This document shows positions 1-12,209 of a stretch of 64,000 nt of DNA, one piece after another. The DNA comes from Dipteris shenzhenensis (Eukaryota; Polypodiophyta; Polypodiopsida; Gleicheniales). The stretch is from assembly GCA_047967505.1 (NCBI GenBank), contig CM106540.1. One strand, 5' to 3'. Within the stretch, counting starts at the first letter, position 1. Each line of letters opens with the position of its first letter. The notes below the pieces were generated by a model. The model was given only the letters and a program-made list of their open reading frames with translations. It did not search any database and was not told the origin of the DNA. The position numbers and the translations under genes were made by a program.

Positions 1-2400
1 TCCTTTCAGCACAGCGGGAATGTCCTTCCTTTAAACGTCTTCACACTCATGCTTTCCCCTATAGACCTTCGAGTATCGTCTTTATACCTTACCCAACAAA
101 CCAGCGCAAAAACTAGCACAACCACTAAGAGTCACTCTACACCAACCAGTTTGTGCGTGGCTCTACTAGTTGGCGCACTGGTTGCTGCAATTGGCTGCCC
201 CTTTCAAACGCCCTTTTATGGTTGGTTTTTTAGGGGCCGTCTTGCCACTCCAAATGGTCAATTGAGGAGGCTGTAGAGTCTACCCCCCCCTTCTTGGCCC
301 CCTCTACCCCCCATTTGGCTTGAAAAACCCTCCAATTAGCATCTCGATTTAAGGAGGCGCAAAATTAACGCCACCTGAGTGGAGATCGACAATGGCCTGT
401 CAAACGTGTGTGCACACATCCAAACAGAGTGTTCCCACTCAACAATTCAACGGAAATGCCCATTAGTGGAAATGCTTCTCTAGTGTTTCCATGGTTGTGT
501 GCCCATCTTGCCTCCTTGTAAGGATGACCTAACCTACTTATGAAGCTGACAAACTCTAACAAAAGCTAATGTTGGTATTGACAAATGGCAATGTAGCCCC
601 AGGGCAGCTCATGGACAGAAAACATTAGTCTCCAAACAAGCATTCAATTCTAGCACCTAAGATTGCAGAACAGTGGGTGGGAATGTAAGCATCCTTGGCA
701 TTTTGTGGCATTTACGCTTAGCAGACGCGAAGCGGGAATGGCCTCTAAGTCCCCCTATAACAAAAATGTAAAGTGACACCAAAATAAAATCGTCCAATAA
801 CTTGTAAAAGAGAAAGACCAAAGGACTATGTAGATTGGAAGGAGAGGAGAGAGGAAAGACCAAGCGAAGGTCAATACATATGGGGAGGGGAAGATGAGTG
901 AAAAGGGAGGGGAGGAGAGAGGTGAAAGAGAGAAAGGACCAAGGTATGGAGCTCATTTTCATACATTCTCATGCTAAAGTCACCATTAATACTAAATAAA
1001 CCTTTTAGTATAATTAAGGTAGTCTAAGCCACTTTTGATAGCGTAAGCTTCACATGAAAAAGGACTATTGGCCCTGACGTAGCAACAAATTCAACTTGAA
1101 TGTATTTTCCCTTATAGGGAAAATGGAAGCTTATCTCTTGCTACTTGCTCTCCTCTTTTGTTTGCTAGTAATTTCTCTCCTTCTACTCTCTTAGGCTAGC
1201 TTTCCCCTCTAGTAGTTTCCATCCTCCACTCTCTTAGGCCAGCTTCCCCCTCTCATAGGAGCTAATGCCTCCATTGTCTATATTTGAACCACCATTGTAA
1301 TGTTGTACCCTTGAATTAAATCCTATTTTTTTGTTGCTCTAGACAATGGTTAAGCCACCATAAGTAAAACATACCACAAAAAACTAGCAAGAAAAAAGTA
1401 ACGTTCACTACATTGGTGGTCATACAAGGCAACGGGAAGGATTAACTCATGCAAGACCTAACCTTATACCGCAACATGAAAGGCAAGGATTCTTACATCA
1501 TCAATGAAGGTATGAGGCAATACCCATGCATCTAAAAACTGATTTTCTACAACAACATTCACCACGTTCATTGTTTTCTATTCTCCCTTTCTTATTAAGT
1601 ACATCATTTCAATGCTTTAGTATGGTGAATTGGTGCATTTATGGTGACTATATACAATGTAGGCCATCACAAAATCAAGTTGATGCATGTGGAAGCACAT
1701 CGAGGGGCCACATAAGGGCAAGCTCTTTGTCATGAAAATGTCCATAATGGGCCCTGCCTCAAGGAAGATCTTGTAAATGTGGTATATTACAAGCAGAACA
1801 TGAGCATATCCTTTGCATATTGTCTTATGAGGCATGATCCTCATCAAGAGAGTGGTTTGATGACGCATAGCGTAAGGTGTTGGTACTAACTCTATGGATT
1901 ATTCATTGCATGTAATGGATTATGACATGCATAGATGTGTGAGGCCTATGTGTACATTCCTATACTTTTAAAAATAGCTTTAGTCCTTAAAACCATAGTT
2001 AGCATGCAAGAGCATCCGATTCATGTTTTTTTTAAGTGTGAGGGTCTCCATCAAAATAATCATATGTTTGTCCATCAACCCATGCTATTGATGGCGGAAA
2101 AGTTACCCATGAGTGGCTCTCACATGTTGGTTGTTGCTGCATTTTCATCGTTTCCCCCCCCATTTACATCTAGCATTTGCTTTTGTTTCTATGAATGATC
2201 ATGAATAAACTTTGCTATGTGAAGGTGTGACATAATACAATTGTGTATTTGGAAGAGGGGGTAGAGAGGAGGGAGTGATAGAGTGACAAAGAGAATGTCA
2301 TAGTGCAATAACGAAGAGAATGTCATGGTGCAATAACAAAGAGAATGTCATGGTGCAATAACACTAACAATAAGGACTATTGATTTATTTTGATAGGATA
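1..2400. other. Intergenic, no gene recognised
   Basis: Short open frames occur on both strands but none resembles a known protein or runs longer than chance allows. About 830-945 is purine-rich (GGAGAGGAG-like) on the plus strand. From 2270 to 2360 a short phrase containing gagaatgtcat is repeated three times. No LTR ends, poly(A) tract or tRNA-like fold was seen. Confidence 0.6.
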
Positions 2401-2408
2401 TGAAATAA

Positions 2409-2419
2409 AGGGGGGGGGG

Positions 2420-2464
<45 letters not shown>

Positions 2465-2492
2465 GTAGGGAGGGACAGAAATGAGTGGGATA

Positions 2493-2529
<37 letters not shown>

Positions 2530-2580
2530 GATGTTTGAGGGATAGTTGGAGGGAGAGAGAGAGATGATGTTTGAGGGATA

Positions 2581-2634
<54 letters not shown>

Positions 2635-2652
2635 TTGAGGGATAGTTGGGAG
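2409..2652. repeat. Compound (GA)n microsatellite with interspersed ~25-bp motif
   Basis: A G-run at about 2410-2420 is followed by GA tracts at about 2421-2463, 2499-2527, 2551-2562 and 2587-2627. They are separated by repeated copies of a phrase containing tttgagggatagttgga. The array lies where the R/U5 part of the 3' LTR of copia A should be, so it may be a microsatellite expanded inside an LTR. The outer LTR element at 26.5-37.3 kb carries a GA tract in the corresponding place. Confidence 0.85.
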
Positions 2653-2861
2653 GGACAGAGGGAGTGAGGAAGCCGGGGGGGGGAGTGAGAGTGCTCTCAG
2701 TGAAAGCAGAACGGAAGAGGGTGAGAGAGAGGGAGACCCAAAAGAGACTCACACAAGTTTTGGTGGGTGCAGAACACCCTAATCTTCTATGACATCCATA
2801 TATATATGTGTTTGAGTATTGTGCATAACCGGGATTAAGGCACAATGGCCTTTAACCCACA
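2653..2861 (-). mobile_element. Probable start of copia A 3' LTR
   Basis: On the minus strand the coding part of copia A is followed by a purine tract (AAGTGGGAGGC) and then by TGTGGG at 2861, the expected layout of polypurine tract plus LTR start. The far edge cannot be set because no second copy of this LTR is visible. The LTR may run through the adjacent GA array. Confidence 0.45.
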
Positions 2862-2895
2862 TAGCCTCCCACTTAAAGGCCAATGTGCCTTTAAG
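2835..2895. repeat. Two adjacent near-palindromes at the 3' LTR edge
   Basis: At 2872-2894 cttaaaggc and gcctttaag form a perfect 9-bp stem around a 6-nt loop. At about 2834-2855 ttaaggc faces ggcctttaa in the same way. The two palindromes are similar to each other and flank the polypurine tract and LTR start of copia A. Their function is unknown. They could fold in the element RNA. Confidence 0.6.
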
Positions 2896-2904
2896 GGAGA
2901 ACAG

Positions 2905-5870
2905 TCAGAGAGCATACTCTCCAATGCCCATCAATACATGACAATACTCAAACGGCTGACTAGGGAGACTCTTTGTCAGCATATTTATAGGGTTATCATT
3001 TGTATGAACCTTTGCAAGATCTATGCACTTGTTCTCAAGTACCTCCGTGATGAAATGGTACCTGATCTCAATGTGTTTGGTTTTTGCATGAAAGACCAGA
3101 CTTCGTGCTAGTTGAATAGCACTTATGGAATCGTTATGCAATGCCGATACACCTGTATAAATGCCTAAATCTCCCACTAGTTAATCAAGCCATATAGCCT
3201 CCTTGCAACCCTCTGTGGCTGTAACATACTCGGCCTCAATGGTAGAGACAAAGCAATGCACTTTTGTGTGCGAGACATCCATGACACTGCACCACTTGCA
3301 AAGGTGAAGTGGATCTCCTGCCATCTTCATTATGCCCTGCATAGTCTAAATCTGTGTACCCAAGTACACACATCTCTCCTCTACCAAAAAAAATATGCAT
3401 CTCCTTGGTACCCTTCATATACCTCATGATGCATTTAACTGCCTCCCAATACCTCTTTCTTGGAGTAGCCATATACCGTCTAACAACTCCCACTGCAAAT
3501 GCAATGCCCGGTCTAGTAGCTATCATTGCATACATAAGACTCCCCAACCGTTGATGCATAAAGAACCTTGGCCATCATGGCCCTCTCCTCATCTAATTTG
3601 GGACTATTTGCCTCACTTAGTTCCATATACGGAGGCAATGGAGTACTTACAGCTTTCCCCCACTCCATATTAAAACGCTACAATACTTTTGTAACATGCT
3701 CCTTCTCTAAAAGCCAAATGATTTTCCTACTCTAGTCATGCGTGATGTGCATACCAAGAATATGACCTACAGGTCCCAAATCATTAATGTCAAAGGCCTC
3801 ATGCAACTTGGCCTTCAATGCATCCAACTCATAAGTGTTCTTGCCAACCTATAGCATATGATCCACATAAAGTGCCAGGAGTATCAGGCTATTATCCTTA
3901 GCCCTTTTAGTGTAGAGGCAGTGATCAATCTCACTTCTTATGAAACCTGGGACCAAATAAAAGCATCAAACTTCGAATACCATTCTCTAGGCACTTCCTT
4001 AAGGACATAGAGACTTTTTTTCAACTTGCAAACCAAATTCTCTTTGCTCTTTTCTTCAAAGCCTTCCAGATGTACCATGTAAATTTCCTCATGCAGATCC
4101 CCGCTGCATTGCCATCCATCTACATAAGCTCCATATCCTTTGCTGCCACAAGTCCAAGTACACATCTAAGTGTAGTCATCTTCACAACCACAAAGAAGAT
4201 CTCATCAAAGCCCATACCGTTCTCTTGCTTGAACCCTTTAGCAACCAACCGGGCCATGTACTTAAGCACATCATCACATGTGACCTTCATGTTGTAGACC
4301 CATCTACATGGCAATGCTTTCTTTCCATGTAGCAAAGAAACAAAGTCCCAAGTCTTATTCTTCATGAGTGAACTCATCTCTGATTGCATAATAGCATACT
4401 CCCACTTGCAATGATCCTCGCGCATCATAGCCTCCCTATAGCAGGAAGGCTCCCCGCAATTAGTAAGCATCACATAGTCTGCCCTCCCCCTGGAACAAAT
4501 CTATTAGGTGGTCTAGACACTCTAGCTGATCTTCTCATGGGCATTTCAGCTTGCTGTCCCACCTGCATATAAGCCATATTTGCTTCATCATTTCCACCAA
4601 CAGATGAACCATCATCTACCCTTGATTGTGTACTTGTGGGAGTACCTGGTGGCACCATTTCTTGCACATTTGATGCATGGATAGCTTGCTTTGTCTATCA
4701 ACATCTACAGGTGGATTCACATCTTGAAAAGTGATTCTTCTCATTTTCACATCCCTCATGGGTGTCTTATGCATCTTCTTCTCATTGAAGACCACATCAT
4801 GGATTCACATGATCTTCTTTGCTTCTGGATCCCAATGATCATAGCCCATCTCTCCACTTTCACCATAACCCTGAAAGATGCATTTCCTAGACTTAGATCT
4901 AGCTTCTAACGAATCTCTTTTGGCACATGTGCATATGCCTCATATCCAAATATACGCAAATGAGAGTAAGAGGGCTTCTTGCCACTCCATGACTCTTTAG
5001 GAATACCACCATCCAAACTCTTACTATGTGATCTATTGATTAGATGCACTGCAGTCTTCATTGCCTCAGCTCAAAAACCACTAGAAAGACTTGCATTGGA
5101 AAGCATACATTGCAACCTTTCCTGAATGGTGCTATTCATCTATTTTGCAACTTGATTTTGCTCTGAAATATGAGGGGATGTGAGCTCCCTCTTGATTCCA
5201 CATGTATCACATAAATATGCTGAAAGTCATGAGAGAGATACTCTCCACCATTTTCAGTCCGTAAGCATTTAATTGTTCTACTTGACTAATTTTCAACCAA
5301 AGCGAACCATTTGTAAAATACTTGGAACACATCGCTCTTCCGAGCTATAGCATAAGCCCACACTTTCCTAGTTGCATCATCAATGAATGTCACATAGTAT
5401 TCAGCCCCACCTAATGACCATGTACGTATGGGACCACTTACGTCTAAATACACCAAATCAAGCTTTTCAAGCTCTTTCTTTTCCCTTATTTTATGGGTTG
5501 ATTTAGTCTTCTTCGCATAGAGACAATGTTGACAAAATTCAAAATTAAAAAAGCTCAAATGCGGTATATAACCCAAATGGCATAAGAGTCTCATTCCATT
5601 CTGGCTCACGTGCCCTAACTGGCAATGCCATAAAGAAGTACTTGGCTGCTCAGTTATCGCAACAACATGATCAAAATATGTATCCTCTGAAGTGGTAAGC
5701 AACTCTGCAGGTAGACTAGACATGAAGAAAATGTCATTGTCACTATTATCAATGACTACATTCATCTCCTCGATCTTCACTTTTCCTTTGTCCTCCGTTG
5801 GACTCTCTTCCTTCTTATTTGTACCCCAATTTGCATTCTTTTTCTTATCCTTTTGCTCTCTTTTTGGCTT
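2905..5870 (-). pseudogene. Copia A pol relic (integrase, reverse transcriptase, RNase H)
   Basis: This is the broken polyprotein of a Ty1/copia element, read from high to low coordinates. It would have supplied integrase, reverse transcriptase and RNase H in virus-like particles. Visible in order are the integrase HHCC finger (WHCQLGH ... CQHC, about 5520-5640), the core with TFIDD (about 5380), an NGGEY strand (about 5250), a chromoviral-like linker ending RSARVSRPPNRF (about 4490), the RT start (NKTWDF ... KWVYNMK type, 4120-4360), and RT/RNase H ends (GSLMYAMIATRPGI, KHIEIRYHFI). Frames change at least four times. The aspartic protease is missing: the frame passes straight from the gag zinc knuckle to the SDHVV-like segment just before the integrase. 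The same family as copia B. Confidence 0.85.
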
Positions 5871-6561
5871 GTAGCAATCCTTTTTCATGTGGCCCTTCTT
5901 GCCACAATGGTAACACTCAATGTTTCGTGCCTTGGATTTTCTACGAGACTTCCCTCTTTCTTGGGACTTCCCCTTGAATTGTGATCTGCCCCTTTACACA
6001 TTTAAGGCTGCATCCTACTTGTTGCCATCCATAGACTTCTGTCTAATCTCCTCAACCAACAAGCTACCCACAACATCATCAAACTTTAGTACTCCACCAG
6101 GTACATAGTTACTGACAGATGTACAGACAGTATCCCATGATGAGGATGGCAATGGACACAAGAGGAATATTGCCTTAGTCTCCGCATCAAAATTCAGCTT
6201 CCCCTTCCTTCATCTACAGCTCGAACAACTTCTTCATGAGGTAAACTTTATCACAGGCAGTTTCCTTCTCATAAGTGGCACATAATTTCTTCCACAAATC
6301 TTCTGTAGTATTCTCATTTACTACTGTGAAATAAACTGACTCTACAAGATGAAGTCTAACAGTAGACTTTGCTAATGCATCCAACTCATTCCAATCATCC
6401 TCAGACATAGCTATAGGCTTAGCTACAATCCCTTCCAAGGGTTTAATCTGCTTCTTTTGAATAAGCACATCCCTCATTTGTTCTTTCCACAAAGAAAAGT
6501 TTGTCCCATCAAAAATTTTAATGCTGAAAAACTCCTTTTCAGACATGGAAGAGGATGCCAT
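5871..6561 (-). pseudogene. Copia A gag relic
   Basis: The gag (capsid/nucleocapsid) gene of copia A begins at the ATG whose complement is at 6559-6561 (MASSSMSEKEFF...). It has the plant copia gag start KIFDGTNFSLWKEQM followed by the UBN2-type helical region. A perfect CCHC zinc knuckle, CYHCGKKGHMKKDC, lies at 5874-5915. The frame is interrupted near 6214 and the middle is in other frames. I chose the inner ATG because upstream residues (MGFCFICI) are not gag-like. Gag would package the element RNA, but the breaks make it non-functional. Confidence 0.8.
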
Positions 6562-7689
6562 GATGCAAATAAAGCAAAATCCCAAATGCTAGTGCCTACA
6601 ATAGAGAAATCACACCCAATACTAGGTGCACCCAAATATGTATGCCATAATGGAAGGTAATATCACCAAACCTTACAAGATCGAAGCATCAAAATGCAAC
6701 TGACTCGTGCATATACTATGCATCCATATAGCAAATTTGACCCAAAAGAAAGTGTCAATCTGCAATGACAAAACAATGGCAAACCCAATGCTAATAAGAG
6801 CCAAATGCCTCAAGCATAAACATCATCCATGGGCATAAGCATCATCAATGTCTCATCCAAGAGATCATAGCACTATCAGTGCATCAACTGTATTGTGTCA
6901 AAGCTATCTCTCAACATAAAATAGCATCTGTGTGCTAAGCATCCATCAATAAAGCATCCCACAAGGCAATCTAGGACTATCAATGCATCCAACAAGGACC
7001 AAAATGCATCCAAATGGCCTGTAAAGCATCCACTGCAACCTAATGCAAACCATGAATGAGCACAAACGAGTCAAACTACAACCAGAGTGATCTCCATAAG
7101 GTATATCAAAAAAATAACGGCCCCATGGCACTGATAGGTAGTGAAAATAGAACCTGCGATGCCTCTAAACATAGGCATCACTACATAATCGGACTCAGCA
7201 AGACAATGTGCAAATCTCTCTCTTCTACTGAAACTCTGAAATCTCAACCTATGAATGAGAAACAGGGAGTCAACCCTTGCAATTAATCGTGCAATTTAAC
7301 CTTAGGTAAAATAACACCAAGGGGTAAGGTTTATCCATTGCCATGTGTCATAAAACTAAGGTTTGAAAACCCTACGAAGGTAAAACCACGTAATAGAGAT
7401 GAATAGAGAAAAGCTCGAGTACACAGAGAACTCTAACTTTGTACACAGTTAATGAAACTGCTCCGAACTTTGCAAGTAGAAGTTTTGTCCAGTTCCCAAG
7501 CCACCGGAACAGATGGAATCCAAAATGGCAACCTATGAATTAGGGGAGAAATGGAGTCTCAAAAGGGCCTCATAAGGAATGGATTAGGGGAGGATTAGGA
7601 AACTTAATCTCATCCCATGTGGAGGGCTCATAATGTAGGACTGGGGGGGGAAAAATTTCTGAAAAAGAAACAGTCACACATAGAGAGTC
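6562..7689. other. Spacer between the facing copia copies A and B
   Basis: This stretch should hold the 5' leader and LTR of copia A, but no initiator-tRNA primer site and no copy of the 2861 LTR start could be found. Cat-rich phrases such as gcatcaa recur between 6690 and 7040. A G-run lies at about 7642-7650. Small frames here look like chance. Confidence 0.5.
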
Positions 7690-10267
7690 ATAAATTTTTG
7701 GTTTTAAATCTAATATAATGATGCATATTCCGAGGATTTAATATTAGATTATGATGCTTCATTTCATGTTACTTCCCATAGGGGATGGTTCTCCACTTAT
7801 GACAGTGGAAAGACAGGTTATGTGCATCTTGGAAATAATTATGCATTGCATAAAGTTTTCTTTTGCAAATGGGTCTACTTTTGTTTTGGAAAATGTGAGA
7901 CATGTGCTTAAGCTGACCAACAGTCTCATTTCAGAGGGTTAGCTAGATGATGCTAGTTTTAGACCACCTTTAGCTTCAAGAGTTAGAAAATTCAAGAGGG
8001 ATCTATGGTTTTGGCAAGAGGTACCAAGTGTGAGACCTTATATACCTTACATGAATCAAGGGTGTCTGATCATGTTGTTGTAATAACCAAGCATCCAAGT
8101 ACTTCTTTGTGGCATTGCTGATTGGGGCACATGAGCCAAAATGGAATGAAACTCTTATCCCGTTTGGGCTATGTACTCCATTTGAGTTTATCTGACTTTG
8201 AATTTTGTGAGCATTGTCTCTATGGGAACCATACTAAATCAGCCCATAAAATAAGGGGAAAGAAAGAGCTTGAAAATCTTGGTTTGGTGCATTTAGATGT
8301 ATGTGGTCCCATGCCTACACGGTCATTAGGCAGGGCTGAATACTATGTGACATTCATTGATGATGCAACTAGGAAAGTGTGGGCTTATGCTATAGCTCGA
8401 AAGAGTGATGTGTTCTAGGTATTTTAGAAATGGCTGGATTTGGTTGAAAATCAATCAGGTAGAATGCTTAAATGCCTACGGACTAACAATAGTGGAGAGT
8501 ATCTCTCTCATGATTTTTCAGCATTTCTATGATACACGTGGAATTAAGAGGGAGCGCAAACTCTAGCTATAAAACAGATGAACCACACCATTTAGGAAAG
8601 GTTGCAATGTATGCTCTCAAATGCAAGTCTTTCTTGTTGTCTTTGGGCTAAGGCAATGAAGACTGTAGTGCATGTGATCAATAGATCACCTAGCATGAGT
8701 TTGGATGGTGGTATTCCTAAAGAGGCATGGAGTGGCAAGAAGCCCTCTTACTCTCATTTGCATATATTTGGGTGTGAGGCATATGCACATGTGCCAAAAG
8801 AGCTTCAGAAGAAGCTAGATCCTAAGTCTAGGAAATGCATCTTTTATGTTTATGGTGAAAGTGGAGAGAAGGTCTATCGTCTCTATGATCCAGAAGCAAA
8901 GAAGATCATACAAAGCCATGATGTGGTTTTCAATGAGAAGAAGATGCACAAGACACCCATGAGGGATGTGAAAATGAGGAGAATCACTTTCCAAGATGTG
9001 AATCCACCTGCATCTGTTGATAGACAGTAAGTTGTTCATGTGTCAAATGTTTAGGAAATGGTGCCATCAAGTGCTCCCATAGGTACACAATCAAGGGCAG
9101 ATGATGGATCGTCTGTTGGTGGACATGATGAGCCACATGTGGCTGATATGCAAGCGAGACAACAACTTGAAATGCCCTTGAGAAGATCAGCTAGAGTGTC
9201 TAGACCACCTGATAGATTTGTTCCAGGGGCAGACTATGTGATGCTTACTGATAATGGTGGAGAGTATCTCTCTCATGACTTTCAACATATTTATGTGTTA
9301 CACATGGAATCAAGAGGGAGCTCATGTCTCCTCGTATTCCAGAGCAAAATCAAGTTGCAGAATAGATGAATAGCACCATTCAGGAAAGGTTACGATGTAT
9401 ACTTTCCAATGCAAGTCTTTCTGGTGGTTTTTGGGCTGAGGCAATGAAGACTACAGTGCATCTAATCAATAGATCACCTAGTAAGAGTTTGGATGGTGGT
9501 ATTCCTCAAGAGGCATGGAGTGGCAAGAAGCCCTCTTACTCTCATTTGCATATATTTGGATGTGAGGCATATGCACATGTGCCAAAAGAGATTCGGAAGA
9601 AGCTAGATCTAAGTCTAGGAAATGCATCTTTTAGGGTTATGGTGAAAGTGGAGAGATGGGCTATCGTCTCTAGGATCCAGAAGCAAAGAAGATCATATGA
9701 ATTTATGATGTGGTCTTTAATGAGAAAAAGATGCATAAGACACCCATGAGGGATGTGAAAATGAGAAGAATCACTTTTCAAGATGTGAATCCACCTGCAA
9801 ATGTTGATAGACAAAGCAAGCTATCCATGCACCGAATGTGCAAGAAATGGTGCCACCATGTACTCATACAGGTACACAATCAAGGGCAGATGATGGATCA
9901 TCTATTGGTGGAAATAATGAACCAAATGTGGCTGATATGCAGGTAAGACAGCAAGTTGAAATTCCCTTGAGAAGATCAACTAGAGTGTGTAGACTGCCTG
10001 ATAGATTTGTTCCAAGGGCAGGGCAAACTATGTGATACTTACTAATTGTGGGGAGCCTTCCTTCTACACGGAGGCTATGATGCGTGAGGATCACTGCAAG
10101 TGGGAGTATGCTATGCAATCAGAGATGAGTTCACTCATGAAGAATAAGACTTGGGACTTTGTTTCTTTGCCACATGGAAAGAAAGCATTGCCATGTAAAT
10201 GGGTCTACAACATGAAGGTCACAGGTGATGATGTGCCTAAGAAGGCATGTTTGGTTGCTAAAGGGTT
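7690..10267 (+). pseudogene. Copia B pol relic (protease, integrase, start of RT)
   Basis: This is a second copy of the copia A family in opposite orientation. It begins inside pol: a protease remnant is readable at about 7745-7960 (YDASFHVT, a changed DSGA active site, then FANGSTFVLENVRHV). The integrase finger (GHMSQNGMKLL ... CEHC) is at 8122-8230 and the core (HLDVCGP ... TFIDDATRK) at 8290-8380. A duplicated integrase/linker region follows. The RT start (NKTWDF ... KWVYNMK) is at 10130-10220. Similarity ends abruptly near 10267 after VAKGF, so most of RT and RNase H are missing. Gag is also missing. Stops and frame changes throughout show that it is dead. It keeps the protease region that copy A has lost. 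Confidence 0.85.
8484..10013 (+). repeat. 765-bp direct duplication inside copia B
   Basis: Unit 1 (8484-9248) and unit 2 (9249-10013) both run from the integrase strand GGEYLSHDF through the linker ending SRPPDRF. The phrase gagagtatctctctcatga occurs at about 8495 and again 765 bp later. Unit 1 ends with the linker and passes directly into the integrase of unit 2. The period is exactly 255 codons. The copies have diverged by scattered substitutions and small indels, so the duplication is not recent. Confidence 0.85.
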
Positions 10268-11565
10268 CAGACTCATTTGGACACCCTAGCTCCAACATGA
10301 TCTTACTCCAATTTTGGCCCCTAGTTTACAATCTCTCTTGGAGGTTTCTTGACAAAATGACTAGCAACCCTTACAAAACCCAATACAATATTTTCAGGGG
10401 GACATCCCAAGGCTGAGAACCCTTATTGACCACACACACAAAAAATCTAAATTGAAGATGTGGGGAAATACCCCCCTTTGATGGCATGTCTTGTCCTTTT
10501 CCTTCTTCTCTTCCAAGTTACCATAATGTGAGGTTCATGGTCATTGGAGAGGTTCTTGGTGTAGCCAATCTTGTAACTCCTTTTCTCTTTGATCTTTCAT
10601 GCATCCCATATGCCTTCAAATAGATTGAATATGAAGAGGGTCTTACCACTTGTCATTGCAAGGGCAGTGTCTACTAAAGGTAAGGCTCATATGACTCATA
10701 AGGCAATACATGAATGTAAGGCAAAATATGACCATCCAAGGGCAAATAGCCTTCAACTATCATGATAGAAACTACATTCATCAAACTGAGTCACCTTCAA
10801 GCATTGAATAGGCTACATCATTGTTGTCAATGAAGCTCATCATCCAAACATAGTCAAACTGGACAAAAACCCAAAGATCAATCTTGAATCAATGCTAGAA
10901 GACATTATATGAGCAGATGATCGAAAGCAAAACTGACAAATGATGAACAAGGAAACTTTTGACCACCTTGCCCCTTTAGAGTTTTGACCTTTGACCATAT
11001 ATTTGACCGTTTTCCCCTAAACTAAATAGTTTGAAGTTGGAGGACTCAATTGAAGACTTCTAGAGCAGAAAACAAAGGGCTTTCTGGTGGAATGGAAGCC
11101 CTTACTATGGAGAATGTCCAGCATGAAGAAGAGGTGCATTTTCACGCAACATGGTTTGTGGGAGTGTTGCTAATTTTGACTAGTTTTTCTGCCTTTTCTC
11201 CTTCTCCTATGGACCAAATGCACTCAAACTTTGTTAGATGCTAGCTCATAACATCGCCCAGCCTCCCCTAAGAGGGTTTTGCAAATGGTTGAGTCTACAA
11301 GTGGAATCTTGTAGAAAGTTGCCAAGTGAAGAAGCTACTGGCATGGGTAGCAGGAGCAAAATCTTGGAAAATGCTTTGAGATGGGAGTGCACCCTAGGAA
11401 GATGGTTCTTCAACTCAAAGGGTTTGTGTAATAGTCATATGTAGAGGGAGAACAAGCTCTTGCAATTTTGGATGAGAAGAGGGCAAACTAGTGAATAAGA
11501 AGAAAGGAGGTGGTAGGAGTGATGACATGGCAAAAAATGGAGGCTAGGAGCTCAAGGAGGATGTG
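10268..11565. other. No gene recognised; possible interior of the 11.6-kb LTR element
   Basis: Copia B stops at 10267. The minus-strand LTR and primer site at 11566-11904 imply that this stretch was the 5' interior of that element, but neither strand shows gag or pol motifs. Plus-strand frames at 11050-11444 are short and unlike known proteins. It may be a non-coding (LARD-like) interior or unrelated sequence. Confidence 0.45.
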
Positions 11566-11577
11566 GCTCTGATACCA
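11566..11577 (-). other. Primer-binding site, initiator tRNA-Met type
   Basis: The minus strand reads TGGTATCAGAGC, the standard plant retrotransposon primer site complementary to the 3' end of initiator tRNA-Met. It lies two bases after the CA end of the adjacent LTR. This fixes the element as minus-strand. Confidence 0.8.
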
Positions 11578-11579
11578 AA

Positions 11580-11904
11580 TGAAGGAATTGAAAAGAAGTC
11601 ATGATGAGATCAACAATGAAGGAGAAAGGGTAGTTTATTCATGAGAGGAAGTTCCAATATATAGGCCAGTGATACATTGTATGTGAGCTCAAGACACAGA
11701 GCACATCAGATCCACAAATCACTCCATTGATCTCTCCATGAATCTCTCAATCATCCACTTGAACCTTCCACACTCACACCTACTGACTAACACATCATCA
11801 ATCACACCTACTACAGGCACACTCACCCCACAGGTGGTCACACACATGGACACACAAGCACACATGCACAACCATAGGTATACCTTCATCAATTTGTTCT
11901 AACA
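11580..11904 (-). mobile_element. Solitary 5' LTR (minus strand)
   Basis: On the minus strand the sequence runs from TGTTAGAAC at 11904 to TTCCTTCA at 11580 and is followed at once by a tRNA-Met primer site. It holds a TATA-like tatatatt (about 11655) and an AATAAA-like signal (about 11635) in the right order for a promoter and polyadenylation region. No matching 3' LTR was found in the window. 11905-12209 beyond it shows no gene. Confidence 0.7.
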
Positions 11905-12209
11905 ACTTTTTTGCATGTTTTTTGTTTCAAAAAGAGCTTTAAGTAAGACTTTCACTTGATCCAAATTATACCTAAACAAACCTAGCCTCCATCTCCTTGC
12001 TAGCACTAGTTCTTGTTTAGGTCCTCTCACTCATTATTGGGTGTCCTCATCTAGCTACTTTAAAGTGTTATGAATATTTATAGATACCTAGCCTTATCTT
12101 GTACAAGTTCTTGTTTTTTATTTCTGGTTCACCATTACTTGATTTATAATTTTATTTTGAGTTATTCTACAATATTCAAAATGTTCATTTGTTCAATGCT
12201 ACGTATCCT

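Noticed and set aside
2348-2845. 165-codon minus frame with Ser-Leu repeats
   Set aside because: It is an open frame through a GA/CT microsatellite and LTR text, not a protein gene.
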